A stretch of 64,000 nucleotides of DNA from Hyphomicrobiales bacterium (lineage in GTDB: Bacteria; Pseudomonadota; Alphaproteobacteria; Rhizobiales; Methyloligellaceae): NCBI GenBank assembly GCA_021775555.1, contig JAJFHP010000028.1, positions 1 through 64,000 of the forward strand, read 5' to 3'. The notes beneath the pieces are model-generated. The model saw only the letters and a list, made by a program, of their open reading frames with translations. It searched no databases and was not told where the DNA came from. The translations under genes were made by a program, and so were the position numbers. This document shows positions 23,885 through 32,008 of the stretch, in pieces (the first letter of the stretch is position 1; every line of letters begins with the position of its first letter).

Positions 23885-25099
23885 TTAGCGTCGCATCTTG
23901 CGCTCAGCATCGACAATAAAGTTCCGATCAACCGGAACCGCATCCATCTGTGGTGAGAGAAGAAGCTGGAACACCATGTTGGATCCGTGCAGAAAACCAA
24001 GTTCTGCCGCCCCCAGATAAAACTCCCACATACGGCAGAAGCGCTCATCATATAATTTGGCAGCCTTGTCCCGATTGGCAGTGAAACGGGTGCGCCAGTC
24101 GCGCAGCGTATAGTAGTAATGCAGCCGCAGCACTTCCATGTCGGCCACCCAGAGACCTTGGCGCTCCGTCGCCTCGAATGTTTCCGACAGCGCCGGTACA
24201 TAGCCTCCGGGAAAGATATATTTTCGGAAGAATGGCCCTGTCGTACCAGGCTGTGTCATACGGCCTATGGAATGAATGAAAGCGTACCCATCTGGTTTCA
24301 GAAGATCTCGCACTTTACCGAAATACTCATCGAAATGACCAATGCCCACATGTTCCATCATACCGACAGAGACGGCCCGGTCGAACTTGCCCGAAAGCTC
24401 ACGATAATCCTTCTGTACAAACTCGATATTCTTGGCCACGCCTGCGTCTGATGCCTTTTTCCTCGCAATAGCAATCTGCTCCGGTGAGACATTGATCGAT
24501 GTTACCTGTGCACCTTCTTGCGCCAGACGGATCGCTAATGATCCCCACCCGCCGCCAATTTCCACGACCGTCATGCCGGGTTTGATGCCGAGTTTGGCCG
24601 TGGCCCGATTGAGTTTGGCTTGCTGTGCCTGTTCCAATGTGTCGTTTGGCGAGCGATAGAACCCGCAACTGTAGTTGAGATCATCATCCAGGAAGAGTTC
24701 ATAGAGTTCAGTCGAGAGATCATAGTGATGCCGCGCCTGTAGCTTGGCATTATCCACATCGTTCATTTGCTGGCGCCGCCGCATGGCCCGCCATCCACGC
24801 CGTAACGCCCCTTGCACCTTGTGGCTCGCAAGCGGACCACGATTTTCCGAGAAGAGCGAGAGCAAGTCGTAGCAGCCCGAGCCATCCTCAAAGGTGAGCC
24901 CGCCATCCATATAGGCTTCAGCCGCCTGAAGCTCTGGATTGAGGAACAGTTTCCAATGCAGTGACTTGTCGTGGAGCCGCATAACAACAGCCAGCCCCTC
25001 CTCGCCGCTGCCGAAAATATGCTCCGAACCATCCACATCGAAGACCGTGAGACGGCCCTTTTTCACAAAGGTCTTGAGCAGATTACTCAGTGGCCACAT
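23885..25099 (-). CDS. Cyclopropane-fatty-acyl-phospholipid synthase family methyltransferase
   Basis: This 404-residue protein has an N-terminal lipid-facing part with AYMDGGLTFEDGS and a long helix region. The SAM-binding motif VVEIGGGWGSLAIRLAQ follows, with NYSCGFYRSPNDTLEQAQ before it and HSIGRM later. CFA synthases add a methylene across the double bond of membrane acyl chains, usually in stationary phase or acid stress. The start at 25099 keeps MWPLSNLLKTF as N-terminus with GGGAGG upstream. Paralogs with other lipid methyl transfers exist, so the exact product is not certain. Confidence 0.88.
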   Translation of the reverse strand: MWPLSNLLKTFVKKGRLTVFDVDGSEHIFGSGEEGLAVVMRLHDKSLHWKLFLNPELQAAEAYMDGGLTFEDGSGCYDLLSLFSENRGPLASHKVQGALRRGWRAMRRRQQMNDVDNAKLQARHHYDLSTELYELFLDDDLNYSCGFYRSPNDTLEQAQQAKLNRATAKLGIKPGMTVVEIGGGWGSLAIRLAQEGAQVTSINVSPEQIAIARKKASDAGVAKNIEFVQKDYRELSGKFDRAVSVGMMEHVGIGHFDEYFGKVRDLLKPDGYAFIHSIGRMTQPGTTGPFFRKYIFPGGYVPALSETFEATERQGLWVADMEVLRLHYYYTLRDWRTRFTANRDKAAKLYDERFCRMWEFYLGAAELGFLHGSNMVFQLLLSPQMDAVPVDRNFIVDAERKMRR

Positions 25100-25184
25100 A
25101 GGGTGAAAGCCTCCCAGTAATACCAAGTAAAATCAGGATCACCGCTGTGTGCCTTTAAGCTAATAGTTCTGAGTGCACCATCGA

Positions 25185-25499
25185 CTATCCGCAAACACGG
25201 GCTTTCGCATAGCATCTGTGATGCGGCAAAAGATAATCCAGGTTCCATGGGTCACACCGGTACCTAAATTTGCCGTAACGCAATTTCTTGATCCGATACT
25301 TTTGTTGCCACTGCTCAGCCGCATATTCTAATTTTTTCCTGGCTGCTGTCTTGGCACCGCCATCAAGATTGAAAAGATCGGTGCCGTTGTGACTGGCCTG
25401 GAATGTGGCGCATCTAGCCTCTGCCTGACCCGGCATCATAACGATTGCGGCACTCATGGTAATAGCCGCTACACCCGCAACAAAACGTACTGAACGCAT
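25185..25499 (-). CDS. Small exported protein of unknown function, 104 aa
   Basis: A clear signal sequence (VAGVAAITMSAAIVMMPGQAEA) is followed by about 75 residues with four Cys, a Tyr/Arg/Lys-rich middle (YRIKKLRYGKFRYRC) and LPHHRCYAKARVCG at the end. AGGA precedes the ATG. The Cys may form two disulfides in the periplasm. I do not recognise the family. It is a single gene between the CFA synthase and the arsenic pair. Confidence 0.65.
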   Translation of the reverse strand: MRSVRFVAGVAAITMSAAIVMMPGQAEARCATFQASHNGTDLFNLDGGAKTAARKKLEYAAEQWQQKYRIKKLRYGKFRYRCDPWNLDYLLPHHRCYAKARVCG

Positions 25500-25590
25500 A
25501 ATCCTACCCCCCCATATGCAACTTCGTCTTTTCGGCGGGGATCATAGAAAATACTTCACCTCTACGGCCACCCTTTTTTTCAGGGATTAT

Positions 25591-26262
25591 TCAATCCTTG
25601 CCTGATGGCTTTAAAAGCCAGCCCATCACAAGAACCGCGCAGGCAGCACCGGCCAGTTCAGCGGTAATAAAGCCCGGCAGATCAATGGGGCGAATACCGG
25701 AAAAAGTATTGGTGAAAGCGCGGGAGATTGCGACTGCTGGATTTGCGAAAGATGTGGACGCGGTGAACCAGTAGGCAGCCGTGATATACAGCCCTACCAT
25801 CCATGCCACTGTTTTAGTCCCGTAGTGAATTGCCCCGAGAATGGTTGCCATCAATCCGAATGTGGCGACCCACTCTGCGAACCATTGCGCACCTCCCGTG
25901 CGTGCATTAAGCGAGACCTGAATGACGGCAAGATCAAACATGAGATGGGCCGTGATCGTGCCAAGAATCCCGCCGGTAATTTGCGCGGCGATATAAAATG
26001 CTGTGTCCGTGGCTGAAAAGGTTCGATTGAGAAAAAATCCCAAACTCACAGCCGGATTGAAATGTGCACCTGAAACTGGCGCGAACATCGTAATCAGGAC
26101 CACCAGAATGGCCCCGGTGGGCAGCGTGTTTCCGAGCAGGGCCAAGGCCGTATCATCGGTGAGCTTGTCTGCCATGATACCGGAACCGACCACGGTGCAA
26201 ACCAGCAGGCCGGTGCCCAGTGCCTCCGCCACAAGACGGCGGGGTAGATTATATGTACTCAT
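25591..26262 (-). CDS. aqpS: MIP family channel (aquaglyceroporin), AqpS-like
   Basis: This 223-residue protein has six membrane segments and two NPA boxes (GAHFNPAVSLG and SFANPAVAISR). The start at 26262 lies one base after the arsC stop, so both are read from one message. In rhizobia AqpS sits in an ars operon and lets arsenite made by ArsC flow out of the cell, replacing an ArsB pump. The same pairing here supports that role. No arsR or arsH is adjacent, which is unusual for the operon. Confidence 0.82.
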   Translation of the reverse strand: MSTYNLPRRLVAEALGTGLLVCTVVGSGIMADKLTDDTALALLGNTLPTGAILVVLITMFAPVSGAHFNPAVSLGFFLNRTFSATDTAFYIAAQITGGILGTITAHLMFDLAVIQVSLNARTGGAQWFAEWVATFGLMATILGAIHYGTKTVAWMVGLYITAAYWFTASTSFANPAVAISRAFTNTFSGIRPIDLPGFITAELAGAACAVLVMGWLLKPSGKD

Positions 26263-26263
26263 C

Positions 26264-26782
26264 TCAGGAAAGCTCGTCTGCTGATTGGTTCTGTTGACCG
26301 ATGGTCTCCAATGCGCTTTGGAGAGATAAATTGTCAAGCTTGTCCAGAGGCAGATTGATAAATTCGCAGACGCGTGCGTTCATCTGTTGGAATGTTTTCA
26401 TAAAGGCTTTTCGTTTCTCTTCATCACTCCCCGTCACGGCTGCAGGATCGGGCACACCCCAATGGGCACTTGCAGGATGCCCCGGCCAAACAGGGCAGAC
26501 CTCTTTGGCGGCGTTACCGCACACCGTGAAAATAAAATCCATCAGTGGTGAGGAAGGTCTCTCGAACTCGTCCCAGCTCTTGGACCGGAAATCATCCGTT
26601 CTGAAATCCAGACTCTTGAGCAATTCCAGGGCATAGGGATTCACGCTACCCAAGGGCTGAGAGCCGGCTGAAAAGGATTTAAAATGCCCTTCTCCTTCGC
26701 GACCGAGAATAGCTTCGGCGAGAACGGACCTGGCCGAGTTACCGGTGCACAAGAAAAGAACATTGAATATACGTCCCGACAT
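26264..26782 (-). CDS. arsC: Arsenate reductase, low-molecular-weight protein tyrosine phosphatase type
   Basis: This 172-residue protein has the P-loop CTGNSARS with catalytic Cys12. Further Cys residues sit in TVCGNAAKEVC, with the aspartate loop HWGVPDPA. That combination matches glutaredoxin- or thioredoxin-linked arsenate reductases of the ArsC/ArsI2 group and not bare protein phosphatases. It lies just ahead of an aquaglyceroporin gene, consistent with arsenate reduction followed by arsenite efflux. The ATG at 26782 removes an unlikely 11-residue extension. Confidence 0.85.
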   Translation of the reverse strand: MSGRIFNVLFLCTGNSARSVLAEAILGREGEGHFKSFSAGSQPLGSVNPYALELLKSLDFRTDDFRSKSWDEFERPSSPLMDFIFTVCGNAAKEVCPVWPGHPASAHWGVPDPAAVTGSDEEKRKAFMKTFQQMNARVCEFINLPLDKLDNLSLQSALETIGQQNQSADELS

Positions 26783-26814
26783 TGGGTCAGCCTTTGAGCG
26801 CAGGCTCAGTAGCA

Positions 26815-26850
26815 AGTTTTCTAATCACTTAACTTGAAGCTTTGAAAACT
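26815..26850. promoter_or_regulatory. Inverted repeat upstream of the arsC-aqpS pair
   Basis: AGTTTTC (26815-26821) and GAAAACT (26844-26850) are perfect 7-base arms separated by 22 bases of AT-rich DNA, ending 33 bases before the arsC ATG. It could be an operator for a regulator encoded elsewhere, or the end of the transketolase-like transcript. Confidence 0.3.
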
Positions 26851-26903
26851 GATGCCATACCGCCTGCCGTTGGGCAAGGAGCACTCAAAATATGTTTATG
26901 ACC

Positions 26904-29318
26904 TCAATGTCGCGCCCGAACGCTCTTTGCCGCAGCAATTATGGCATCCGCATTCAGTCCGTGATGTGCGAATAACTCGCCAAGGGAGGCCGCCTGGCCG
27001 AAATGTTCAACACCAAGGGCTCGAACCTTATGACCCATCACGGCACCAAGCCAGGATAGGGTTTCCGGGTGTCCGTCAATCAGCGTTACAATCCCTGCAT
27101 CGCGGGACGCCTGGCCGAGCAAATCCTCAACATGGCTTGAGACCTGTCTCTCGCCTCTTTCGCGCGCACGATTGGCGGCGTGCCAGCCAGCGGACAGGCG
27201 GTCGGCTGATGTGATCGCCAAGACTCCAAGCCCGCGGTATTTTTCCGCCAGCAATCCCGCGGCCTCAATGGCTTCAGGCGCAACCGCGCCGGTATAGGCG
27301 AGGATGAGGTTTGCGCCAGGCTCCGGCTTGCGAAGCCAATAGCCGCCCTGAATGATCTCATGCTCCAACCCGGGCGTCAGATCTCGGGCTGGTTGTTCGA
27401 TCGGCCGCGTGGAAAGGCGCAAATATACCGACCCGCCTTTCTCGTCGCGCAGCCAGCCTGGTTGTTCCGCACTGTCACCCTCCTCACCTTCTTTCTGCAC
27501 ATAGTCGAACGACCACTGCATGATGACGGCAAGCTCATCTTGGAAGGCAGGCTCAAAGGATGCCAGGCCATCCTGCGCCATGCCGATAAGCGGTGTCCCA
27601 ATGGACTGATGCGCACCGCCCTCCGGAGCCAGCGTTATACCGCTCGGGGTCGCGACGAGGATAAATCGGGCGTCCTGATAACAGGCATAATTGAGCGAAT
27701 CTAGACCACGCTGGATGAATGGATCGTACAGAGTGCCAATGGGAATTATGCGCTCACCAAACAACGAATGGGACAACCCCGCTGCCGCCAGCATCAGGAA
27801 CAGGTTGTTCTCCGCGATGCCAAGCTCGATATGCTGGCCTCCGGGGCCCATCTCCCAACGCTGCGGGCTCATCAAGCCCCGCTCCTTGAAGATATCCTCA
27901 CGCTCTTCACGTGAGAACAGTCCACGCTGATTGACCCACGGCCCTAGGTTCGTCGAGACGGTCACGTCAGGTGATGTGGTCAAGATGCGCTTGGCAAGAT
28001 CGCCATCGCTGCGGCTGATATCCGACAGAATGCGCCCGAAACCTTCCTGGGTCGATGCTGGTCCTGATGCTTTCGGGAGTACGATTTTATCAACGCTAAC
28101 ACGCTCCGCCTGCAGACGCCGCGATCCTTTTGAGGCAAAGGGAACCGCATCCAGAAATGCCTGGAGTGCATCGGCCTCGTGGCGCAGGCCAGCGAACTTG
28201 TCCCATTCCTGGCCCTCGGCAATTGCGTTGGCATCTCGGAATGTTTCCATCTGGGCCACGTTCATCAGCCCGGCGTGATTGTCCTTGTGCCCCTGGAAGG
28301 GGAGTCCATGCCCTTTCACCGTGTAGGCGATAAAGCACACAGGCTTGTTGGTTGGTGCACTGGCGAAGGCCTCGATCAGCGTCTCGAGGTCATGCCCGCC
28401 CAGATTGGTCATGAGTTCGGCCAACTCGTTGTCGTCATAGCGGGCAATGAGTTGCAGTGTATGATCCGCGCCGGACAAATCTGCCTGCAGTTGGCGTCGC
28501 CACGCCTCGCCTCCTTGAAATGCGAGAGCCGAAAAAAGTGTGTTCGGGCAGGAATCTATCCATTCACGCAGCCGGTCCCCGCCCGGCTCGGCAAAAAGCC
28601 TCTCCAGTTTGCGGCCATATTTGAGAGTGATGACTTCCCAGCCCATAGTCTCGAATAGTCCGGCGACCTTGTTGAACAATCGATCCGACACGACCGCATC
28701 AAGACTCTGGCGGTTATAATCGATAATCCACCAGCAATTGCGGATGCGATGCTTCCAGCACTCCAAAAGACATTCATAGATGTTGCCTTCATCGAGCTCA
28801 GCATCACCCACGACAGCCACCATGCGCCCCTTTGGCCAGTTGCGCCCGAGCCCCTTGGCGTGGACATAATCCTGCACCAGGCTGGCGAACGCCGTCATAG
28901 CGACACCCAGGCCCACAGAGCCTGTCGAGAAATCGACGTCGTCCGCGTCCTTGGTCCGTGAGGGGTAGGATTGCGCGCCCCCGAATGCGCGAAAGTTCTC
29001 CAGTTTTTCCTGGCTCTGGTTGCCGAGCAAATACTGAATCGCGTGAAAAATCGGGCTCGCATGGGGTTTCACAGCGACCCGGTCTTCTGGCCGGAGCGCA
29101 TGGAGATAGAGTGCAGTCATGATGCTGGCGCAGGACGCGGAAGACGCCTGATGTCCGCCGACTTTCAGCCCGTCGCCATTGTCGCGCAAGTGATTGGCAT
29201 TGTGGATCGTCCAGCTCGAAAGCCACAGGATTTTACGTTTGAGATCACGCAGCAATGATAACGATTCTTTAGAGATCAACTGGCTGGTTTCGTTAACATT
29301 GGCGTGCTGTGTACTCAT
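26904..29318 (-). CDS. Homodimeric 2-oxoacid dehydrogenase E1 component, AceE/MdeB-like (transketolase family)
   Basis: This 804-residue protein has a TPP-binding first half (HQASSASCASIMTALYLHAL; VVGDAELDEGNIYECL with the GDx26N-type motif; IIDYNRQSLD) and a transketolase-type second half (ELGIAENNLFLMLAAAGLS). It is shorter than AceE (about 890) and looks like MdeB, the E1 of 2-oxobutyrate dehydrogenase known in Pseudomonas putida beside methionine gamma-lyase. A divergent Lrp gene reproduces the mdeR-mdeB layout. No E2 or E3 gene or methionine lyase is in the window, so shared E2/E3 subunits would be needed. Transketolase or plain pyruvate E1 function remain possible. The ATG at 29318 has GAGG eight bases upstream. 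Confidence 0.82.
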   Translation of the reverse strand: MSTQHANVNETSQLISKESLSLLRDLKRKILWLSSWTIHNANHLRDNGDGLKVGGHQASSASCASIMTALYLHALRPEDRVAVKPHASPIFHAIQYLLGNQSQEKLENFRAFGGAQSYPSRTKDADDVDFSTGSVGLGVAMTAFASLVQDYVHAKGLGRNWPKGRMVAVVGDAELDEGNIYECLLECWKHRIRNCWWIIDYNRQSLDAVVSDRLFNKVAGLFETMGWEVITLKYGRKLERLFAEPGGDRLREWIDSCPNTLFSALAFQGGEAWRRQLQADLSGADHTLQLIARYDDNELAELMTNLGGHDLETLIEAFASAPTNKPVCFIAYTVKGHGLPFQGHKDNHAGLMNVAQMETFRDANAIAEGQEWDKFAGLRHEADALQAFLDAVPFASKGSRRLQAERVSVDKIVLPKASGPASTQEGFGRILSDISRSDGDLAKRILTTSPDVTVSTNLGPWVNQRGLFSREEREDIFKERGLMSPQRWEMGPGGQHIELGIAENNLFLMLAAAGLSHSLFGERIIPIGTLYDPFIQRGLDSLNYACYQDARFILVATPSGITLAPEGGAHQSIGTPLIGMAQDGLASFEPAFQDELAVIMQWSFDYVQKEGEEGDSAEQPGWLRDEKGGSVYLRLSTRPIEQPARDLTPGLEHEIIQGGYWLRKPEPGANLILAYTGAVAPEAIEAAGLLAEKYRGLGVLAITSADRLSAGWHAANRARERGERQVSSHVEDLLGQASRDAGIVTLIDGHPETLSWLGAVMGHKVRALGVEHFGQAASLGELFAHHGLNADAIIAAAKSVRARH

Positions 29319-29400
29319 GACCATTGCCTCATATATCCGCCATGTTCCGGTGATTGCATATTGGTATCCCGACTCATGACATCTTAGACACTTCAAGATA

Positions 29401-29447
29401 GCCATATTGTGCAAATATTGCTAAAATATTAGGATATATGGCAATAT
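29401..29447. promoter_or_regulatory. AT-rich nested inverted repeats between the mdeB-like and lrp genes
   Basis: GCCATAT (29401-29407) pairs with ATATGGC (29436-29442), and ATATTGC (29415-29421) pairs with GCAATAT (29441-29447). The whole 29390-29465 stretch is far more AT-rich than its surroundings. Several half-sites in a divergent promoter next to an Lrp-family gene is the usual picture of an Lrp operator that serves both genes. Confidence 0.45.
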
Positions 29448-29486
29448 CTGCTATTATTATCTAATATTCACGAGAAATACACCAAT

Positions 29487-29957
29487 ATGAAACTCGATGC
29501 CATAGACCGTCGGCTTCTTGCCCTGCTCCAGGAAAATGGCCGCCTGCCGGTTACCGACCTGGCTGAGAAAGCAGGGCTCACCACTAGCCCCTGCCTGCGC
29601 AGGTTGAGGATTCTGGAGCAGGGTGGAATCATCTGCGGGTATGCTGCGCTGGTTGATCAGCAGAAGGTTGGACTGCCCGTAAGTGTGTTTGTTTCGGTCA
29701 AGCTGGAAATGCAACGCGAGGAAGCATTGGAGCGCTTTGAGGCCACCATTCGTGATTGCCCGGAGGTGGTGGAATGTTACCTGATGACCGGACCGCGTGA
29801 TTATTTGTTGCGCGTGGTCGCTAGAGATCTTTCGGCCTATGAGCAGTTCCTGAAACAGACGCTGACCCGGATTGAAGGTGTCGCCAGCATCGAGTCGAGT
29901 TTTGCTCTCTCTCAGGTGAAACATTCTAACGCGCTTCCCATCGCGGAGCCTGTTTGA
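29487..29957 (+). CDS. Lrp/AsnC family transcriptional regulator (MdeR-like position)
   Basis: This 156-residue protein has an N-terminal winged helix-turn-helix (LDAIDRRLLALLQENGRLPVTDLAEKAGLTTSPCLRRLRIL) and a C-terminal RAM/AsnC ligand-binding domain (VECYLMTGPRDYLLRVVARD). It diverges from the E1-type dehydrogenase gene, so it most likely controls that gene in response to an amino acid or its 2-oxoacid. Autoregulation through the shared intergenic region is likely. Confidence 0.9.
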   Translation: MKLDAIDRRLLALLQENGRLPVTDLAEKAGLTTSPCLRRLRILEQGGIICGYAALVDQQKVGLPVSVFVSVKLEMQREEALERFEATIRDCPEVVECYLMTGPRDYLLRVVARDLSAYEQFLKQTLTRIEGVASIESSFALSQVKHSNALPIAEPV

Positions 29958-30000
29958 CCCCCTCACCCTTGCGCTAAGACCACAATCCGATAGAACCGCG

Positions 30001-30017
30001 TGTGAATTTCAATCACA
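30001..30017. promoter_or_regulatory. Imperfect palindrome TGTGA-N7-TCACA upstream of the dehydrogenase gene
   Basis: TGTGAATTTCAATCACA lies 20 bases before the ATG at 30038. The 5-base arms resemble a CRP/FNR-class half-site pair, but the spacer is 7 and not 6, so the regulator class is open. Confidence 0.3.
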
Positions 30018-30037
30018 TATGAGCGAGGATGCGTGGA

Positions 30038-30910
30038 ATGAGCAAGGTGGCGTGGATCGGACTTGGTGTCATGGGTTATCCCATGGCCGGGCATATCAGG
30101 GAAAAGGGCGGGCACGATCTTGTGGTTTACAACCGCACGGCTGCCAAAGCGGACAAATGGGCCGGGCAATATGGAGGCGGGACGGCAGCAACACCCGCTG
30201 AAGCTGCGCAGAACGCAGATTATGTCTTTATCTGCGTGGGTAATGACGATGACTTGCGTGACGTCACCCTGGGTCCTGAGGGTGTCTTCAACACCCTAAA
30301 AGCTGGCGCAATTGTCATCGACAACACAACCGCTTCGGCAGGTATCGCACGTGAACTCTATGAAGCCGCCAAGAGTAAAGGTGTGCACTTTCTCGATGCG
30401 CCCGTCTCCGGTGGACAGGCCGGGGCTGAAAATGGCACCCTTACGGTCATGGTTGGGGGCGATGAGGATGTGTTCGCGAAAGCTGAACCGGTTATCCGCA
30501 ACTATGCCCGTGCAGCCAATCTTCTGGGCCCTGCCGGGTCTGGCCAACTCACCAAGATGGTAAACCAGATCTGCATTGTCGGTCTCATTCAAGGGCTTGC
30601 AGAAGGGCTTCATTTCGCCAAGACAGCCGACCTCGATATCCCGAAAGTCATCGACACAATTTCGAAGGGCGCAGCGCAATCATGGCAGATGGAGAACCGC
30701 TGGGAGACCATGACAAACGACGAATTTGACTATGGATTTGCAGTCGACTGGATGCGCAAGGATTTAGGGATTTGCATTGATGAAGCACGTCGCAATGGCG
30801 CCAGCCTGCCTGTGACCGCGATGATTGAACAATATTACTCCCAGATTCAGCGCGCTGGAGGCAATCGCTGGGACAGCTCAAGCCTCATAACATTACTGGA
30901 GCGGGACTGA
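30038..30910 (+). CDS. 3-hydroxyisobutyrate dehydrogenase-like beta-hydroxyacid dehydrogenase
   Basis: This 290-residue protein has the N-terminal Rossmann motif GLGVMGYPMAGHI, the substrate loop FLDAPVSGGQAGAENGTL, and the catalytic Lys173 in GQLTKMVNQ. These are the signatures of the 3-hydroxyisobutyrate / tartronate semialdehyde reductase / GLYR family. Arg32 in YNRT after the second strand suggests NADP preference, as in related reductases. It begins an operon with a PaaI-like thioesterase 4 bases downstream. The substrate is uncertain: 3-hydroxyisobutyrate (valine breakdown) or succinic semialdehyde. Confidence 0.87.
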   Translation: MSKVAWIGLGVMGYPMAGHIREKGGHDLVVYNRTAAKADKWAGQYGGGTAATPAEAAQNADYVFICVGNDDDLRDVTLGPEGVFNTLKAGAIVIDNTTASAGIARELYEAAKSKGVHFLDAPVSGGQAGAENGTLTVMVGGDEDVFAKAEPVIRNYARAANLLGPAGSGQLTKMVNQICIVGLIQGLAEGLHFAKTADLDIPKVIDTISKGAAQSWQMENRWETMTNDEFDYGFAVDWMRKDLGICIDEARRNGASLPVTAMIEQYYSQIQRAGGNRWDSSSLITLLERD

Positions 30911-30914
30911 CGTG

Positions 30915-31358
30915 ATGGCCAATCAGGACCGTTGCAGCGACGCCCTCGCCACCCGTGTAGGTGAGCACATGATGGAGAACAGTCCGGTTCTGCATCACTG
31001 GGGCATCGAATTGTCAGAGATAACGAATGGCGCTGTAACGATGCGCATGACGGTCCGCAAGGACATGTCGAACTTGCATGGTCAGTGCCATGGGGGTGTT
31101 CTCTTCACAATGGCTGATGCGTGCTTTGGCTTTGCCGCCAACTCTTACAATGACCGTGCAGTGGCAGCGTCATGCGAAATCAAATACCTGAAACCTGCGG
31201 AAGTGGGTGAAGAGATTATAGCTCGGGCAACCGAGGTTTGGAGGCGGGGCCGCAGCGGGCTCTACGATGTGGCGATGACCAACCAGAATGGCGACAAGAT
31301 TGCCATCATGCGCGGCCATGCACGTCTGACCAGCGGCACGCACGTCGAGACTGACTAA
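30915..31358 (+). CDS. PaaI-type hotdog-fold acyl-CoA thioesterase
   Basis: This 147-residue protein has the PaaI signature: DMSNLHGQCHGGVLFTMADACFGFAANS, with the HGG turn and the catalytic acidic residue in MADACF. The later strands (AASCEIKYLKPAEVGE) are also typical. PaaI removes stalled CoA esters in phenylacetate breakdown, and relatives clear other acyl-CoAs. No paa genes are nearby. Co-transcription with a hydroxyacid dehydrogenase suggests a branched-chain or short acyl-CoA substrate. Either GTG at 30912 or ATG at 30915 could start it. Confidence 0.85.
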   Translation: MANQDRCSDALATRVGEHMMENSPVLHHWGIELSEITNGAVTMRMTVRKDMSNLHGQCHGGVLFTMADACFGFAANSYNDRAVAASCEIKYLKPAEVGEEIIARATEVWRRGRSGLYDVAMTNQNGDKIAIMRGHARLTSGTHVETD

Positions 31359-31376
31359 CGAAACCTCCTCCCCAAA

Positions 31377-31859
31377 TCAAGATTTCGTGGATTTACTCTC
31401 GGCATAATCCAACGGCAGCTCGGTGGTGAACTTGATTTGCTCCATCGCGAAACTGGAACTCACATCGCTCAATTCGATGCTGGCGATAAGCTTCTTGTAA
31501 AAAATATCATACTGTTCGATGTCAGGTACGACCACGCGCAGCAGATAATCCACTTGCCCGCTCATCCGGTAAAATTCGACAACTTCTGGAAATTTCTGAA
31601 TGGCCTCATGAAACCTGTCCAGCCATTCCTGCTCATGCTGGCTCGTCGAGATCGACACAAACACCGTAACACCGGCATTGACCTTGGCAGAGTCCAGTAA
31701 AGCCACCCTGCGTTGTATAATGCCCTGCTCTTCCATTTTCTGGATGCGGCGCCAGCACGGTGTCGTGGAAAGGCCAACCATACGGCCAATTTCCGCTACT
31801 GGCATGGTGCAATCCTTTTGCAAAATAGCAAGGATGCTACGGTCCATTTTGTCGAGCAT
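31377..31859 (-). CDS. Lrp/AsnC family transcriptional regulator
   Basis: A 160-residue regulator with winged helix-turn-helix (DKMDRSILAILQKDCTMPVAEIGRMVGLSTTPCWRRI) and RAM domain (VVEFYRMSGQVDYLLRVVVPD). It shares architecture with the regulator at 29487 but differs widely in sequence, so it is not a recent duplicate. It converges with the thioesterase operon and reads away from an AT-rich intergenic region with a clear inverted repeat, which suggests autoregulation. Confidence 0.9.
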   Translation of the reverse strand: MLDKMDRSILAILQKDCTMPVAEIGRMVGLSTTPCWRRIQKMEEQGIIQRRVALLDSAKVNAGVTVFVSISTSQHEQEWLDRFHEAIQKFPEVVEFYRMSGQVDYLLRVVVPDIEQYDIFYKKLIASIELSDVSSSFAMEQIKFTTELPLDYAESKSTKS

Positions 31860-31886
31860 TTCAACCCCCGGTATCGATAGTTTTAT

Positions 31887-31911
31887 TTTATCAATTCAAG
31901 GCTCTGATAAA
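31887..31911. promoter_or_regulatory. Inverted repeat TTTATCA-N11-TGATAAA upstream of the second lrp gene
   Basis: Perfect 7-base arms lie 28-52 bases before the lrp ATG, within an AT-rich stretch. A further TTTATCAC follows at about 31923. Spacing and base content fit an Lrp/AsnC operator for autoregulation. Confidence 0.45.
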
Positions 31912-32008
31912 TAATTTTGCGTTTTATCACAATTAGAACGCTCACATTAGCAGTTCATTCCAAAAATGTTATTATGCACCGGCATACACAAAAGCAATAT
32001 CCGGAACT

